From assembly GCA_036558305.1 (NCBI GenBank), contig DATBFX010000189.1:1-5756 (forward strand): a stretch of DNA of 5,756 nucleotides, written 5' to 3'. The translations under genes and the position numbers were made by a program. Under the pieces are notes generated by a model, which worked only from the letters and a program-made list of their open reading frames with translations, did not search any database and was not told where the DNA came from. This DNA comes from DATBFX01 sp036558305. Its GTDB lineage: Bacteria; Chloroflexota; Chloroflexia; Thermomicrobiales; UBA6265. Shown piece by piece: positions 5,426 through 5,756 of the stretch. Numbering within the stretch: position 1 is the stretch's first letter; the number at the start of each line of letters is the position of its first letter.

Positions 5426-5756
5426 TCAGGCGGGTGGCGCCGGTTTGGCCCGGACGACCAGGCGGGCGTCGTAACCCTCCCCGTCGAAGTCCCCGGCGCA
5501 GGTGATCAAGGTCAGCCATTCGCCCGTGCCCGGGTCGAGCACCCGGCGCACGTCGTCCTTCGAGCTCGTCGCGTCGACCGTCCAGGTCTCGGTCACCACG
5601 TAGTCGAACTCACTGCCGTCTTCCCCGGTGATCACCACCTCGTCCCCCGGTCCCAGCAGCCCGAGGTCGGCGAAGACGGTCGGGCCGTAGCCCCACCAGT
5701 CGACGTGCCCGGCCATCACCACGTTGCCCTCGCTCCCCGGCGCCCCGAAGTGCGGG
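5426..5756 (-). CDS. Sortase family protein (class E/F-like), 5' end beyond the window
   Basis: This is the C-terminal part (110 codons visible) of a cysteine transpeptidase that would act outside the membrane, joining sorted proteins to a cell-surface target. The frame is open to the right edge; the visible protein begins near PHFGAPGSEGN and continues VVMAGHVDWWGYGP. That stretch gives the catalytic His. The catalytic Cys is in LTLITCAGDFD and the Arg in YDARLVVRA, 12 residues after Cys, which is the normal sortase spacing. A GTG at 5722 is inside the conserved NVVMAGH motif, so it is not the true start. The protein ends shortly after the last strand (KPAPPA). No sorting-signal substrate (LPxTG-type tail) is seen in the window. 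It is on the same strand as the regulator but separated by an inverted repeat and a promoter, so it probably belongs to a different unit. Confidence 0.85.
   Translation of the reverse strand, partial: PHFGAPGSEGNVVMAGHVDWWGYGPTVFADLGLLGPGDEVVITGEDGSEFDYVVTETWTVDATSSKDDVRRVLDPGTGEWLTLITCAGDFDGEGYDARLVVRAKPAPPA

Noticed and set aside
5426..5722. A complete 98-aa protein starting at GTG 5722
   Set aside because: The start falls inside the conserved sortase NVVMAGH motif, and the frame continues upstream to the window edge with sortase-like sequence, so the gene is partial rather than short.

Overview
The window is high-GC and bacterial. Every gene I can support lies on the minus strand. The best taxonomic hint is the solute-binding protein: its N-terminus carries a short acidic/basic lead followed by a twin-arginine motif (AGRISRRDFVKRAA). 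That form is familiar from Chloroflexota, especially Thermomicrobia-type genomes. A three-residue-type (His/Cys/Arg) sortase and dense G+C-rich palindromes fit that reading, but the assignment is an inference, not a proof.

Layout in direction of transcription (right to left): (1) the 3' part of a class E/F-like sortase gene, cut by the right window edge; (2) a 226-bp gap holding a 16-bp perfect inverted repeat, then a sigma70-like promoter and a 20-bp near-perfect palindromic operator; (3) a GntR/FCD regulator; (4) an SBP_bac_5 peptide/nickel-type binding protein with a Tat signal; (5) a DppB-type permease; (6) a DppC-type permease; (7) a 96-bp gap with an extended -10 promoter and three CAATG boxes spaced exactly 11 bp apart; (8) a small Xre/DUF2384-like (MbcA/ParS-like) protein; (9) about 110 bp at the left edge with no gene I can support.

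Genes 3-6 look like one transcription unit. The regulator is first, under its own promoter/operator, and probably reads into the binding protein and the two membrane subunits of an ABC importer. No ATPase genes are present, although dppD/dppF-type genes often follow the permeases; the ATPases must be encoded elsewhere or shared. The three gaps inside the unit are similar in size (120, 139 and 120 bp), and each contains an RNA-level inverted repeat. These are a small hairpin before the binding-protein ribosome site, a 132-bp palindromic element between binding protein and permease B, and an inverted array of 7-bp repeats between permease B and permease C. The likely effect is different expression of binding protein versus permeases from one transcript.

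I see no clear new multi-gene system. The most interesting signals are in the gaps: the 132-bp repeat that appears to supply the Shine-Dalgarno site for a TTG-started permease gene, the helically phased CAATG boxes in front of the DUF2384-like gene, and the mutually exclusive stems downstream of the sortase gene.
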